A stretch of 64,000 nt of DNA. Origin: Muriicola jejuensis. Lineage in GTDB: Bacteria > Bacteroidota > Bacteroidia > Flavobacteriales > Flavobacteriaceae. Every line of letters starts with the position of its first letter. Positions within the stretch are counted from its first letter, which is position 1. Under the pieces are notes generated by a model. It was not told where the DNA came from, did no database searches, and saw nothing but the letters and a program-made list of their open reading frames with translations. The stretch lies in contig NZ_JAABOP010000001.1 of the NCBI RefSeq assembly GCF_010671595.1, positions 868,001 to 932,000 on the forward strand, given 5' to 3'. The position numbers were made by a program, and so were the translations under genes. Positions 26,562 to 34,803 of this stretch are shown in pieces.

Positions 26562-26648
26562 ACTTATTTAATAGTTCTTTAACACCTTCAGGTCTTTTAT
26601 TTTATGTAGGATTCCCCTTTCTTTATAGGGAACTGCAATCCACAATGA

Positions 26649-29021
26649 ATGAAATTTCTTTACTGTATCCTTGCTCTTTTCACTCTTTTGTTTTCCCGGG
26701 CCCAGAACCCCGGGTCCTTTGATGATGTGATCCCGGCCTTTGAGGCTTATTCCGAACTTCCGAGGGAGGTAGTATTCGTGCACCTCAACAAATCCGTATT
26801 TATCAAAGGGGAAGCAATTGGATATAAAGCCTATGTAGTGGATAAGGACACTAAAAAACGCTCCCTGGAAACAAAGAATCTGTATTGTGTGGTGCAGGAC
26901 AGCCTTAATCAGACGGTAAAAGAGCAGCTGATCAGGATAGAAAACGGTGTAGGGAGTGGTCTGATCAATCTGGATAGTACGTTTACTTCAGGACAGTACT
27001 ACTTTAAGTCGTATACGAACTGGATGCGTAACTTTTCGGAGCCGAATTACTTTGAGCAGGTCCTTACCGTGATCGATCCTGACAAGACCGAAGAGATCAC
27101 TCCTGTAGAGAAAGAACTGGTTGTAGACGCCCAGGTCCTTCCCGAAAGTGGCCATGCACTGGTGGGTATCAATGCTAATTTTGGCGTGGTCATCAAAGAT
27201 GAAAAGGGACTTGGATATCCTTTTTTGGAAGGAGAGGTCGTCAATACTGAAGGCGATGTAGTCACTAATTTTAAGCTCAATGCCTTCGGGATCGGGAGAT
27301 TCTCTCTGATACCCGAACCCGGCACGGACTACTTTGCCGAGTTCAGGGTCGCGAACAAGGATTTCCGGGTCCCCGTTGGGTATATCGAACGACAAGGGGT
27401 AACCTGTACGCTGAAGGATCTTAGGGACCAACTCGGGATCATCCTCAATGCTAAATTCAGAAACAACTGGCAAAAAAACCAGGAGTTTATGCTGAGTATC
27501 CACAACGGAGATAGTATTAAGGCGATAGACATCTCATTCAGGGAAGAGTCGAGGGTAGTAAAGGTTTTTCCCAAGGCGGATTTGTATCCTGGCATCAATG
27601 TGTTTACCCTTTTTGACAGTTCCGGCACGCCCATTCTCGAAAGGCTTTATTTCAATCACCAGGGTATTTCAATCCACAAAATTACCCCTCCCGAACTGGA
27701 ATTCGCAGCCGACTCCATACGTGTTTCCTTTTCAGTGGACGCGTTGGACCCCAAGTACTGGAATAGCGTGAGTGTGTCTGTCCTGCCCGCAAATACATCG
27801 GCCAGTAAGGCGCATCACAATCTGCCGTCTTACACGCTCCTTTCTCCTTACCTGCGTGGTCCGGTGGAAAATGCAGCTTATTACTTCAAGGAGCCTACTC
27901 CCAGGAAGGAATACGAGCTGGATAATCTGCTCATCACCCAGGGCTGGAGCAGCTATCAGTGGAATACCATCCGTAACAAGCCGCCCAAATATCTGTTCGA
28001 CTTCGAAAAAGGACTGTATTACAAAGTCACATTTAATCAAAAAACGACGGACGATTTCTTTGTGTCTCCCACAAGATATAACGACTCAGAGTTCGTAACC
28101 GTGGGAGAGGAACAAAAATTCTTTTCGAGGGACGACTTCTTTCCGGTAGATGGCGAAAAACTCGTCCTGGCTGCCATCGACAAGAATGGGATGTGGTTCC
28201 AGCCCAAGGTCTTTGTGCAATTCAAACCGTCCTCCATACCTCCCCTGGGATTGAATGAGGTGACCCCGTTGGGATATCGAGAGACCCAAATCCTGAAAGG
28301 TGCAGAGGAAGTCAGGCCCTTCGAAGGTTTTTATGAGGTGCAAAAGCTGGACGAGGTCCTGCTTCTGGAACAGAGCAAAAAGAATCGAATAGAGAAAATT
28401 AGAAACAAAACAGTAGGCAGGGTGGATTTTTTTGAAGAGAATGACTATCGCCGCTACTGGTGGTTGAGTACCTACCTCAGTGGAAGAGGATACATCGTTG
28501 ACGAAACTAACGGACGATTTACCATACTTGCTAGAAATCCTGGTAGTTTTAGCAATGGTATACCCAAGGCTACCCCGACCATTTTTTTGGACGGAGTTCT
28601 TCTAACAGATTTCAGCGTATTGTATCGTTTTTCAATGGAGATAATAGATTACATAGAGATCAACCGTTCGGGTATCGGAGAAGGTTTGAGAGCGGATGGG
28701 GGTGGTGTCATCAAGATTTTCACAGATCCTTCTAAGATCAGGAGAGCAAGGGTAAGTGGTGAAAGCCTGGTCAATTACGACATTCCCATGACCTTTTCTT
28801 CTGACAAACGCTTTTATAACCCCATGTACAATGATTATTTCGGAGAATTTTTTAACAACTTTGGGGCAATAGACTGGCATCCTAATGTGGTCCTTGACAC
28901 AAAAGGGAAGGGACAGTTTAGTTTTCTGAATTATGGGTTGCCAAAGGTGAAATTCTATGTTGAAGGGATTGTAAATGACAGCGAATTTGTTTCGGATGTA
29001 GTTGAAATTAAGGTACAGTAG
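26649..29021 (+). CDS. Large secreted protein with MG2-like and TonB-plug-like regions
   Basis: A 790-residue exported protein. Residues 1-19 form a Sec signal peptide ending SRAQ. Residues 40-330 look like macroglobulin-type beta-sandwich domains (FVHLNKSVFIKGEAIGYKAY, SGQYYFKSYTNWMRNF), a common opening of large Bacteroidota envelope proteins. Near residues 640-700 there is a plug-like stretch (PTIFLDGVLLTDF, MEIIDYIEINRSG, GGGVIKIFTD) as in TonB-dependent receptors, but no beta-barrel follows; the chain ends about 90 residues later. It may be a periplasmic or outer-membrane partner of a transport complex. Function is unknown. Four bases separate it from the deacetylase gene. Confidence 0.7.
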   Translation: MKFLYCILALFTLLFSRAQNPGSFDDVIPAFEAYSELPREVVFVHLNKSVFIKGEAIGYKAYVVDKDTKKRSLETKNLYCVVQDSLNQTVKEQLIRIENGVGSGLINLDSTFTSGQYYFKSYTNWMRNFSEPNYFEQVLTVIDPDKTEEITPVEKELVVDAQVLPESGHALVGINANFGVVIKDEKGLGYPFLEGEVVNTEGDVVTNFKLNAFGIGRFSLIPEPGTDYFAEFRVANKDFRVPVGYIERQGVTCTLKDLRDQLGIILNAKFRNNWQKNQEFMLSIHNGDSIKAIDISFREESRVVKVFPKADLYPGINVFTLFDSSGTPILERLYFNHQGISIHKITPPELEFAADSIRVSFSVDALDPKYWNSVSVSVLPANTSASKAHHNLPSYTLLSPYLRGPVENAAYYFKEPTPRKEYELDNLLITQGWSSYQWNTIRNKPPKYLFDFEKGLYYKVTFNQKTTDDFFVSPTRYNDSEFVTVGEEQKFFSRDDFFPVDGEKLVLAAIDKNGMWFQPKVFVQFKPSSIPPLGLNEVTPLGYRETQILKGAEEVRPFEGFYEVQKLDEVLLLEQSKKNRIEKIRNKTVGRVDFFEENDYRRYWWLSTYLSGRGYIVDETNGRFTILARNPGSFSNGIPKATPTIFLDGVLLTDFSVLYRFSMEIIDYIEINRSGIGEGLRADGGGVIKIFTDPSKIRRARVSGESLVNYDIPMTFSSDKRFYNPMYNDYFGEFFNNFGAIDWHPNVVLDTKGKGQFSFLNYGLPKVKFYVEGIVNDSEFVSDVVEIKVQ

Positions 29022-29024
29022 CCC

Positions 29025-29927
29025 TTGCTGAAGATCGCATACCATCCCATTTACAAACATCCCCTTCCTGAAGGCCACAGGTTCCCTATGGTCAAATATG
29101 AACTTCTCCCACAGCAACTGATATACGAGGGCACCTGCACTCCGGAAAATTTCTTTGAACCCGATATCCCTGATGACCAGTACATCCTCTCTGTCCACGA
29201 TGCCGATTACTATCATGACCTGGTCAATTTGAGGATCCCTCAGAAAGCGGTCCGCAAGATCGGTTTCCCTCTGAGCGGGCAACTCGTGGAACGCGAACGC
29301 ATCATTGCCGATGGGACTATCAAGGGGTGCGACTTTGCCCTTGAATTCGGCATTGCCATGAATATAGCCGGAGGGACCCACCACGCCTATACCGATCGTG
29401 GAGAGGCCTTTTGCCTGCTCAACGACCAGGCTATCGGGGCTAGGTATCTGCAAAGGGAAGGGAAGGCGAAAAAGATCCTGATCGCAGACCTCGACGTTCA
29501 CCAGGGCAACGGCACTGCCCAGATCTTCCAGAATGATCCGTCGGTATTTACTTTTTCCATGCATGGCAATTCTAATTATCCCTTTAAAAAGGAGGATTCA
29601 GACCTGGACATAGCCTTAAAAAAAGGCACTTCTGACGAGGAGTATCTGGGGATTCTCAAGGAGATTTTTCCCGGGTTGATGGAGGAGGTACAACCCGACT
29701 TTATCTTTTACCTCTGTGGTGTGGACGTCCTGTCTACCGATAAACTGGGCACCCTGGCATTAACCCCCCAGGGGTGCAAAGAGAGGGATGCCTATGTACT
29801 GCGTACCTGCAGGGATCTGGGAATACCCGTGCAGTGCAGCATGGGAGGAGGATATTCAAAAGAGATCAGGATTATTGTGGAAGCCCATGCCAATACCTTT
29901 CGCCTCGCCCGGGAACTTTATTTCTAA
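29025..29927 (+). CDS. Histone-deacetylase-family (AcuC/AphA-like) deacetylase
   Basis: A 300-residue zinc deacetylase of the arginase/HDAC fold. The proton-relay pair is in GGTHHAYTD, zinc ligands are in LIADLDVHQGNGTA and LCGVDVLSTD, and the loop GGGYSKE carries the active-site tyrosine. Bacterial members remove acetyl groups from acetylpolyamines, acetyl-CoA synthetase or small amides. The start is the TTG at 29025, giving MLKIAYHPIYKHPLPEG; no ATG is available near it. It is close behind the plug-like protein and ahead of ferritin. The physiological substrate is undetermined. Confidence 0.9.
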   Translation: MLKIAYHPIYKHPLPEGHRFPMVKYELLPQQLIYEGTCTPENFFEPDIPDDQYILSVHDADYYHDLVNLRIPQKAVRKIGFPLSGQLVERERIIADGTIKGCDFALEFGIAMNIAGGTHHAYTDRGEAFCLLNDQAIGARYLQREGKAKKILIADLDVHQGNGTAQIFQNDPSVFTFSMHGNSNYPFKKEDSDLDIALKKGTSDEEYLGILKEIFPGLMEEVQPDFIFYLCGVDVLSTDKLGTLALTPQGCKERDAYVLRTCRDLGIPVQCSMGGGYSKEIRIIVEAHANTFRLARELYF

Positions 29928-30017
29928 ATCTCGGGATCGGGCTATTCTTTTCATTCAACTGATGTTTATCATGAATGCATTGGCAGAGATTCTTTATTTT
30001 TATGGAAAATACGATCT

Positions 30018-30536
30018 ATGCTCAGTAATAAAATGGAAAAGGCACTCAACGAACAGATCCGCGTTGAGGCCGAATCGTCTCAGGTTTACCTGGCAATGGC
30101 CTCATGGGCCGAAGTAAAAGGTCTGGAAGGAATTTCCCTCTTTATGTATCGCCATTCAGATGAAGAAAGGATGCACATGCTCAAGCTGATCAAATACGTG
30201 AATGAAAGGGGAGGTCATGCTCATATCACGGATCTAAAAGCCCCTAAAAAGGATTTTGGCAGCTTTCAGAAAATGTTCCAGGAACTCTACGAACACGAGA
30301 TTTTTGTATCCAAAAGCATCAATGAACTCGTTCAGGTATCCCTGGACGAGAGGGACTATGCTACCCACAATTTTCTGCAGTGGTATGTAGCAGAACAAAT
30401 CGAGGAAGAGGCCCTGGCCAGAAATATCCTGGACAAGATCAACCTTATTGGTAATGACAAGGGCGGACTCTACCTCTTTGACCGGGACGTACAGCAGATC
30501 ACCGCAGATAGTGCAGCTTCAGATACCACCCAATAA
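30018..30536 (+). CDS. Ferritin (non-haem, bacterial type)
   Basis: A 172-residue bacterial ferritin of the FtnA type, which oxidises Fe(II) at a di-iron site and stores it in a 24-subunit shell. Ligand residues are visible in QIRVEAESSQVYLAM, the central SDEERMHMLK and EQIEEEALARNIL. There is no haem-binding Met at the bacterioferritin position. Length is normal. The 90-base upstream gap is free of genes; no confident promoter was found there. A tiny Cys/Lys-rich protein follows. Confidence 0.95.
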   Translation: MLSNKMEKALNEQIRVEAESSQVYLAMASWAEVKGLEGISLFMYRHSDEERMHMLKLIKYVNERGGHAHITDLKAPKKDFGSFQKMFQELYEHEIFVSKSINELVQVSLDERDYATHNFLQWYVAEQIEEEALARNILDKINLIGNDKGGLYLFDRDVQQITADSAASDTTQ

Positions 30537-30545
30537 TTTAACAGG

Positions 30546-30583
30546 TTATTTTTATTGATTCTAAATAAAAATAATTATTTTTG
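30546..30583 (+). terminator. AT-rich hairpin after ferritin
   Basis: TTATTTTTATT (30546-30556) and AATAAAAATAA (30564-30574) form a perfect 11-bp stem around a seven-base loop, followed by TTATTTTT. The stem is all A/T and so weak. Its 3' flank overlaps the next promoter element, so it may attenuate rather than fully end ferritin transcription. Confidence 0.45.
30576..30583 (+). promoter_or_regulatory. Candidate -7 element of the small Cys-rich gene
   Basis: TATTTTTG matches TAnnTTTG, 19 bases before the ATG of the 60-residue gene. The -33 side has only ATTG with an 18-base spacer. Confidence 0.4.
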
Positions 30584-30602
30584 ACTCATTCACTTTGGCC
30601 GA

Positions 30603-30785
30603 ATGGGCAAGAAGAAAAAGGAAATAAAAAAGAGATTAAAACGGGAAGTCAAGGCCCAAAAGGCCACATTGCGCGCTCTTTCCTATGAAAATTGCAAATC
30701 GAAGTGTTGCAAGAAATTCAAAAAGTGTGAAACCAAGCGTTGTAAACGCTGTCCCTGTTTTGACCTTCTTCAAAAAGTTGCCTGA
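30603..30785 (+). CDS. Tiny Lys/Cys-rich protein
   Basis: A 60-residue, strongly basic protein. The first 20 residues are mostly Lys, Arg and Glu (GKKKKEIKKRLKREVK). Residues 31-52 contain seven cysteines at 31, 35, 36, 42, 47, 50 and 52 among lysines, ending CKRCPCF. No signal peptide is present, so it is probably cytoplasmic. The pattern suggests a metal-binding or nucleic-acid-binding miniprotein, but I do not recognise a named family. A promoter element and a sensible start support it as a real gene. It follows ferritin by 66 bases. Confidence 0.7.
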   Translation: MGKKKKEIKKRLKREVKAQKATLRALSYENCKSKCCKKFKKCETKRCKRCPCFDLLQKVA

Positions 30786-30798
30786 CCTGTAAACAGAG

Positions 30799-31224
30799 TT
30801 AATTCTGCTTCGACGCTAAGGAATTTGGTTTTGGATCCACAGAGACATCACCCGGGCCGTTTTCTCCGGGAATTCCCTGGGCAGAGTAAAAGAGGGCCTG
30901 ACGATTGTATCCCTTTCCGTGATTTACGGTGATATCGCATTCAGCTTGATGTGACTGGTAGGCCCTTCTCTTGTAGAAAATATAGATCTTATAAGCTGAA
31001 TACTCCTTTTCCTTCAACTTTTTTTCAAAATTGAGTTGATCCTTCCAGTAGTCGGCCTCATCCTCCTGGGAAGTGAACCTCATTGTTTCCTCCATATGAG
31101 CATCACTCAGGGCCATTTGTTCATAGAATCCACCGAGATCCATCCCATTATCTTCCCATTGGGTATATCCCCAAAAGGAAAAAAGGGTGAGAGAGAAAAT
31201 CGCGATGAATTTAATGGTTTTCAT
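30799..31224 (-). CDS. Small exported hypothetical protein
   Basis: A 141-residue protein of unknown function. It begins with a signal peptide (MKTIKFIAIFSLTLFSFWGY, cleavage probably near TQ). The mature part is charged and helical in the middle (ADYWKDQLNFEKKLKEKEYS). It then has a short beta-like YKIYIFYKRRAYQSH segment with one cysteine and a Pro/Gly-rich tail. It is convergent with the Cys-rich gene, with 13 bases between the stops, and lies downstream of ssb behind a terminator. Confidence 0.65.
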   Translation of the reverse strand: MKTIKFIAIFSLTLFSFWGYTQWEDNGMDLGGFYEQMALSDAHMEETMRFTSQEDEADYWKDQLNFEKKLKEKEYSAYKIYIFYKRRAYQSHQAECDITVNHGKGYNRQALFYSAQGIPGENGPGDVSVDPKPNSLASKQN

Positions 31225-31300
31225 AAGCCAAACCTCGTGGTCGTCAATGAAAAAAATTCCCCGAAAAGAGGATATAAAAATTAGTCATATTCCATGAACT

Positions 31301-31331
31301 TAAAAAGAAAAGGGGGCAAAATACCCCCTTT
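31301..31331 (-). terminator. Terminator after ssb (minus strand)
   Basis: On the minus strand AAAGGGGG, a short loop and CCCCCTTT form a stem of at least eight pairs at 31308-31331, followed by TCTTTTT. It lies 17 bases past the ssb stop and separates it from the exported protein gene. Confidence 0.85.
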
Positions 31332-31348
31332 ATCGACCATGTGACAGA

Positions 31349-31687
31349 TCACTGTTTCCCGAGCATCAGCAGTTCGTTGCACTTGATCTCAGAGACGTAC
31401 CGCTTCTCTCCTTCCTTGGTCTCATACGTCCTGTGGATCAGTTTACCTTCAACGGCTACCTCACTGCCTTTCAACAGGAATTTCTCCACCACATCGGCCA
31501 GTTTTCCCCAGACCACTACATTATGCCACTGTGTCTCAGTGATCTTTTCCACCTTCGAGTTTTTATAGGTCTCATTGGTGGCGATCGAGAACTTGGCTAC
31601 TTTGTTCCCGCTGTCGAGGTTTACTACCTCAGGATCCTGCCCGAGGTTTCCAATCAACTGCACTTTGTTTCGGATTGCATTCATCAT
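31349..31687 (-). CDS. ssb: Short single-stranded DNA-binding protein
   Basis: A 112-residue OB-fold single-stranded DNA-binding protein. The N-terminal NKVQLIGNLGQDPEV, the central TQWHNVVVWGKLADVVEKFL and KGSEVAVEGKLIHRTYE are standard SSB blocks. It lacks the disordered linker and the acidic C-terminal tip (the DDIPF-type motif) by which chromosomal SSB recruits partners; the chain ends LLMLGKQ. It may be a secondary SSB paralogue. Start may be the first or second of two adjacent Met codons. Confidence 0.93.
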   Translation of the reverse strand: MMNAIRNKVQLIGNLGQDPEVVNLDSGNKVAKFSIATNETYKNSKVEKITETQWHNVVVWGKLADVVEKFLLKGSEVAVEGKLIHRTYETKEGEKRYVSEIKCNELLMLGKQ

Positions 31688-31908
31688 TACTTCATTTTAC
31701 GGTTAAACAGTTAATGCGTTCGGTTCTTATCCCGACCCTGCAAACCTATGTCCTTCTCAGATAATGAGCTGGTTGTTAATTATTTATTTTCGTTTGTAAG
31801 TGATTGTAAACGGTTTCCTTCCTCGATCGGGTAATACGCCGGTCGAACTGAAGGCACACATGATTATTATTTTTATATTGGGGATTCTAATTAAACCTCA
31901 TTTCTCCT
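31688..31908. other. Divergent intergenic region, ssb / M28 peptidase
   Basis: These 221 bases separate two divergent genes and must hold both promoters. The region is AT-rich near the peptidase side. I found no full match to the -33/-7 consensus on either strand, no tRNA and no plausible small gene. Confidence 0.5.
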
Positions 31909-33456
31909 ATGAAAAAGATCTATTTCCTTTTGTTTCTCATCTCCGGTATCCTGTTCATACAGGCACAAACCCCTGCCGAAATGGCCGCTGCCTTCGAGAA
32001 GGAAGCCACAGAAAATTCACACCTTCCAAAACTCGCCCATGAACTCATGGATGTGGTCGGACCCAGATTGGTCGGGACCCCTCAGATGAAGAACGCTCAC
32101 GACTGGGCGGTCTCCACTTTTGCCGAATGGGGGATTTCTGCCAAAAACGAGGCCTGGGGAACCTGGAGAGGATGGGAAAGAGGGATCACTCACATAGATA
32201 TGCTGTCCCCAAGGGTAGTTTCATTAAGCGGGCGTCAACTCGCCTGGAGCCCCGGGACATCCTCCAAAGGGATTACTGCCCATCTCATCACCATACCAAC
32301 TCTGACAGACTCCCTTGCCTTCGCGAAGTGGGTGTCGTCCGTTAAAGGAAAGTTTGTGCTCGTTTCCATGCCCCAACCCACAGGACGCCCTGATTACAAC
32401 TGGGAAGAATTTGCCACACCTGAATCCTTTGAGAAGATGAAAGCCGATCGGGATGCCATGGAAGATGCCTGGAACCAGAAGATCAGGAATACCGGGTACA
32501 ACAGCAGGACCATTAACGAGGCTCTGGAGAAAGCCGGCGCTTCAGGGATCGTCCAATCCCGCTGGTCATCCGCTTTCGGGGCGAACAAGATCTTCAGTGC
32601 AAATACTAAAAAAATACCTGTGGTTGACCTCTCCCTGGAAGATTACGGCATGCTTTATCGACTTGTGGAGAATGGAAGTGACCCCCTGATCAGGATCGTT
32701 GCCGAATCCAAAGAACTGGGAAGGGTGCCTACCTTCAATACTATAGCCACCATCCCCGGAACTGAGTTTCCGGATGAGTATATCGTACTCTCTGCCCATT
32801 TTGATTCCTGGGACGGGGGGACTGGCGCTACGGATAATGGTACAGGAACCATCACCATGATGGAGACCGCTAGGATCCTGAAAAAATTGTATCCCAACCC
32901 TAAACGCACCATAATCGTGGGATTGTGGGGCAGCGAAGAACAGGGCCTGAACGGCTCAAGTGCTTTCGTGGAAGACCGTCCCGAAGTGGTGGAAGGTCTT
33001 CAAGCCCTTTTCAACCAGGACAACGGTACGGGCCGGGTGGTAAACCTCTCAGGTCAGGGATTCCTCCACGCCTACGAATACCTGGGAAGGTGGATGGAAG
33101 CCGTACCCGAGAGTATCACCCGCCATATAGAGACCACCTTTCCCGGTAGTCCCGGAAGGGGAGGTTCGGATTACGCTTCCTTCGTAGCAGCAGGGGCACC
33201 GGCCTTTTCCTTGAGTTCACTCAGCTGGAGCTATTGGAATTACACCTGGCACACAAACCTGGATACCTATGATAAGATCGTCTTCGACGATGTGAGAAAC
33301 AACGTGATCCTCACTGCCATCCTGGCCTATATGGCCAGTGAAGACCCCGAAAAGACCTCCAGGGAAAAGGCGGTTCTTTCTACAGACCCCAGAACAGGGG
33401 AGAAAAGAGAGTGGCCCACTCCGAGGTCCCCCAACAGGGAAGGCGGAGTCGACTAA
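31909..33456 (+). CDS. M28-family exported metallopeptidase (carboxypeptidase Q-like)
   Basis: A 515-residue exported peptidase. The signal peptide ends FIQAQ. A protease-associated-like insertion occupies residues 120-270. The M28 zinc core follows: SAHFDSWDGGTGATDNGTG gives the first His and the bridging Asp, GSEEQGLNGS the catalytic and zinc glutamates, and TWHTNLDTYD the last His. It resembles plasma glutamate carboxypeptidase (carboxypeptidase Q) and probably hydrolyses dipeptides in the periplasm. It leads a likely operon; the serine hydrolase starts 17 bases after its stop. Confidence 0.9.
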   Translation: MKKIYFLLFLISGILFIQAQTPAEMAAAFEKEATENSHLPKLAHELMDVVGPRLVGTPQMKNAHDWAVSTFAEWGISAKNEAWGTWRGWERGITHIDMLSPRVVSLSGRQLAWSPGTSSKGITAHLITIPTLTDSLAFAKWVSSVKGKFVLVSMPQPTGRPDYNWEEFATPESFEKMKADRDAMEDAWNQKIRNTGYNSRTINEALEKAGASGIVQSRWSSAFGANKIFSANTKKIPVVDLSLEDYGMLYRLVENGSDPLIRIVAESKELGRVPTFNTIATIPGTEFPDEYIVLSAHFDSWDGGTGATDNGTGTITMMETARILKKLYPNPKRTIIVGLWGSEEQGLNGSSAFVEDRPEVVEGLQALFNQDNGTGRVVNLSGQGFLHAYEYLGRWMEAVPESITRHIETTFPGSPGRGGSDYASFVAAGAPAFSLSSLSWSYWNYTWHTNLDTYDKIVFDDVRNNVILTAILAYMASEDPEKTSREKAVLSTDPRTGEKREWPTPRSPNREGGVD

Positions 33457-33473
33457 ACTGCAACAAATCTGAT

Positions 33474-34769
33474 ATGAAACCCGTCAAAGCCTTTCTGATA
33501 CTCTTCCTGGCCTTCTCCTCAGGCTGCCGCAATTCACCACCCCAGGGACCATCCGGAGAGGCCCTTTCCAAGAAGTCGCCTTCCTCCGTGGGAATGTCCC
33601 GGGAGCGTCTGGACAAGATAGAAGCCATGCTCCAGGCATCGGTAGACAAAGGGGAGATCCCGGGGGCGGTTGCTCTGATCGTAAGAAAAGGTGGCATCGT
33701 GTTACATGAACCTTTTGGTTACGCCGATTACGCCTCCCAAAGAGAGATGACCAGGGATGCCATCTTCCGTATCGCATCCCAATCAAAAGCGATCACTTCT
33801 ACGGCCGTTATGATCCTATGGGAGGAAGGAAGATTCCGACTGGATGATCCCATCTCCGATTATATCCCCGAGTTCAAGAACCCACAGGTCCTGGAGTCCT
33901 TCAACGAGGCAGACAGCACCTATACCTCCCGGCCGGCAGAAAAGGAGATCAGTATCAGGCATCTGCTCACCCATACCTCCGGGATCGGCTATGGGGTCAT
34001 AGACGGAGATGAACGCATACGAAAGATCTATGCAAAAGCAGGGATCGTAGACCTCTATACCACAGAGGATATCCCCATTGGGGACAATATCAAGAAATTG
34101 GCGGCTCTACCGCTCCACCATGACCCAGGGGCGTCTTTCACCTATAGTGAAGGACTGGATGTTCTAGGGTATTTTATTGAGATCGTTTCCGGAATGCCCT
34201 TTGACGAATTCCTGCAGACCCGCCTTTTTGAGCCTCTCGGCATGGATGATACCGGATTCTATCTCGATATCGACAAGGCCGAAAGGCTGGTTACCGTGCA
34301 GCGACCTGTTGAAAATGGATGGGAAAAATACCCTGTTACCTTTTACGACACAGACTATCCGATCAAAGGGGCAAAACGGTTTTTCTCAGGAGGTGCCGGG
34401 CTCTGTAGCACGGCCAGGGACTACGCCATATTCCTGCAGATGTATCTGAACGGCGGCAGGTATAACGGGGTGCGGATCCTGAGTCCCACCACCATCAGGA
34501 GCATCATGGGGGATCAAATGGGCATACCCCTGGGCGACAGCGGATATTACTACGGCCTGGCCTTCGGTGTCGTCACTCCCAAAGGAGAGGCCCTGGGAGG
34601 GACTGGCACTGCAGGTACGTTCGACTGGGGTGGTTATTTCAACACCCAGTACTTTGCGGATCCCGAAGAAAAAGTGATCGGCGTCCTGATGAAACAGACC
34701 CAGGGTCTCCCAAAAGACGATACCGGTTGGAAATTCCGCCAGATGACCTTTGCATCTATAGAAGAATAA
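33474..34769 (+). CDS. Serine hydrolase lipoprotein (class C beta-lactamase fold)
   Basis: A 431-residue lipoprotein. The signal with lipobox LAFSSGC puts it on a membrane facing the periplasm. The beta-lactamase/DD-peptidase fold is marked by the SxxK motif SQSK (RIASQSKAITS), then LLTHTSGIGYG, and a late GTAGTFDWGG. The usual YxN tyrosine motif reads YSEG, so Asn is replaced by Glu. This group covers esterases, D-aminopeptidases and beta-lactamase-like hydrolases; the substrate is unknown. ATG 33474 is chosen because the upstream extension overlaps the peptidase gene and would bury the signal peptide. Confidence 0.88.
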   Translation: MKPVKAFLILFLAFSSGCRNSPPQGPSGEALSKKSPSSVGMSRERLDKIEAMLQASVDKGEIPGAVALIVRKGGIVLHEPFGYADYASQREMTRDAIFRIASQSKAITSTAVMILWEEGRFRLDDPISDYIPEFKNPQVLESFNEADSTYTSRPAEKEISIRHLLTHTSGIGYGVIDGDERIRKIYAKAGIVDLYTTEDIPIGDNIKKLAALPLHHDPGASFTYSEGLDVLGYFIEIVSGMPFDEFLQTRLFEPLGMDDTGFYLDIDKAERLVTVQRPVENGWEKYPVTFYDTDYPIKGAKRFFSGGAGLCSTARDYAIFLQMYLNGGRYNGVRILSPTTIRSIMGDQMGIPLGDSGYYYGLAFGVVTPKGEALGGTGTAGTFDWGGYFNTQYFADPEEKVIGVLMKQTQGLPKDDTGWKFRQMTFASIEE

Positions 34770-34803
34770 TCCATATTTAATTCATCACCCATAACCAATA
34801 CCT

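Noticed and set aside
29928-30017. Possible small gene or riboswitch before ferritin
   Set aside because: Only 90 bases without a stable fold or open frame of its own; likely just a promoter region.
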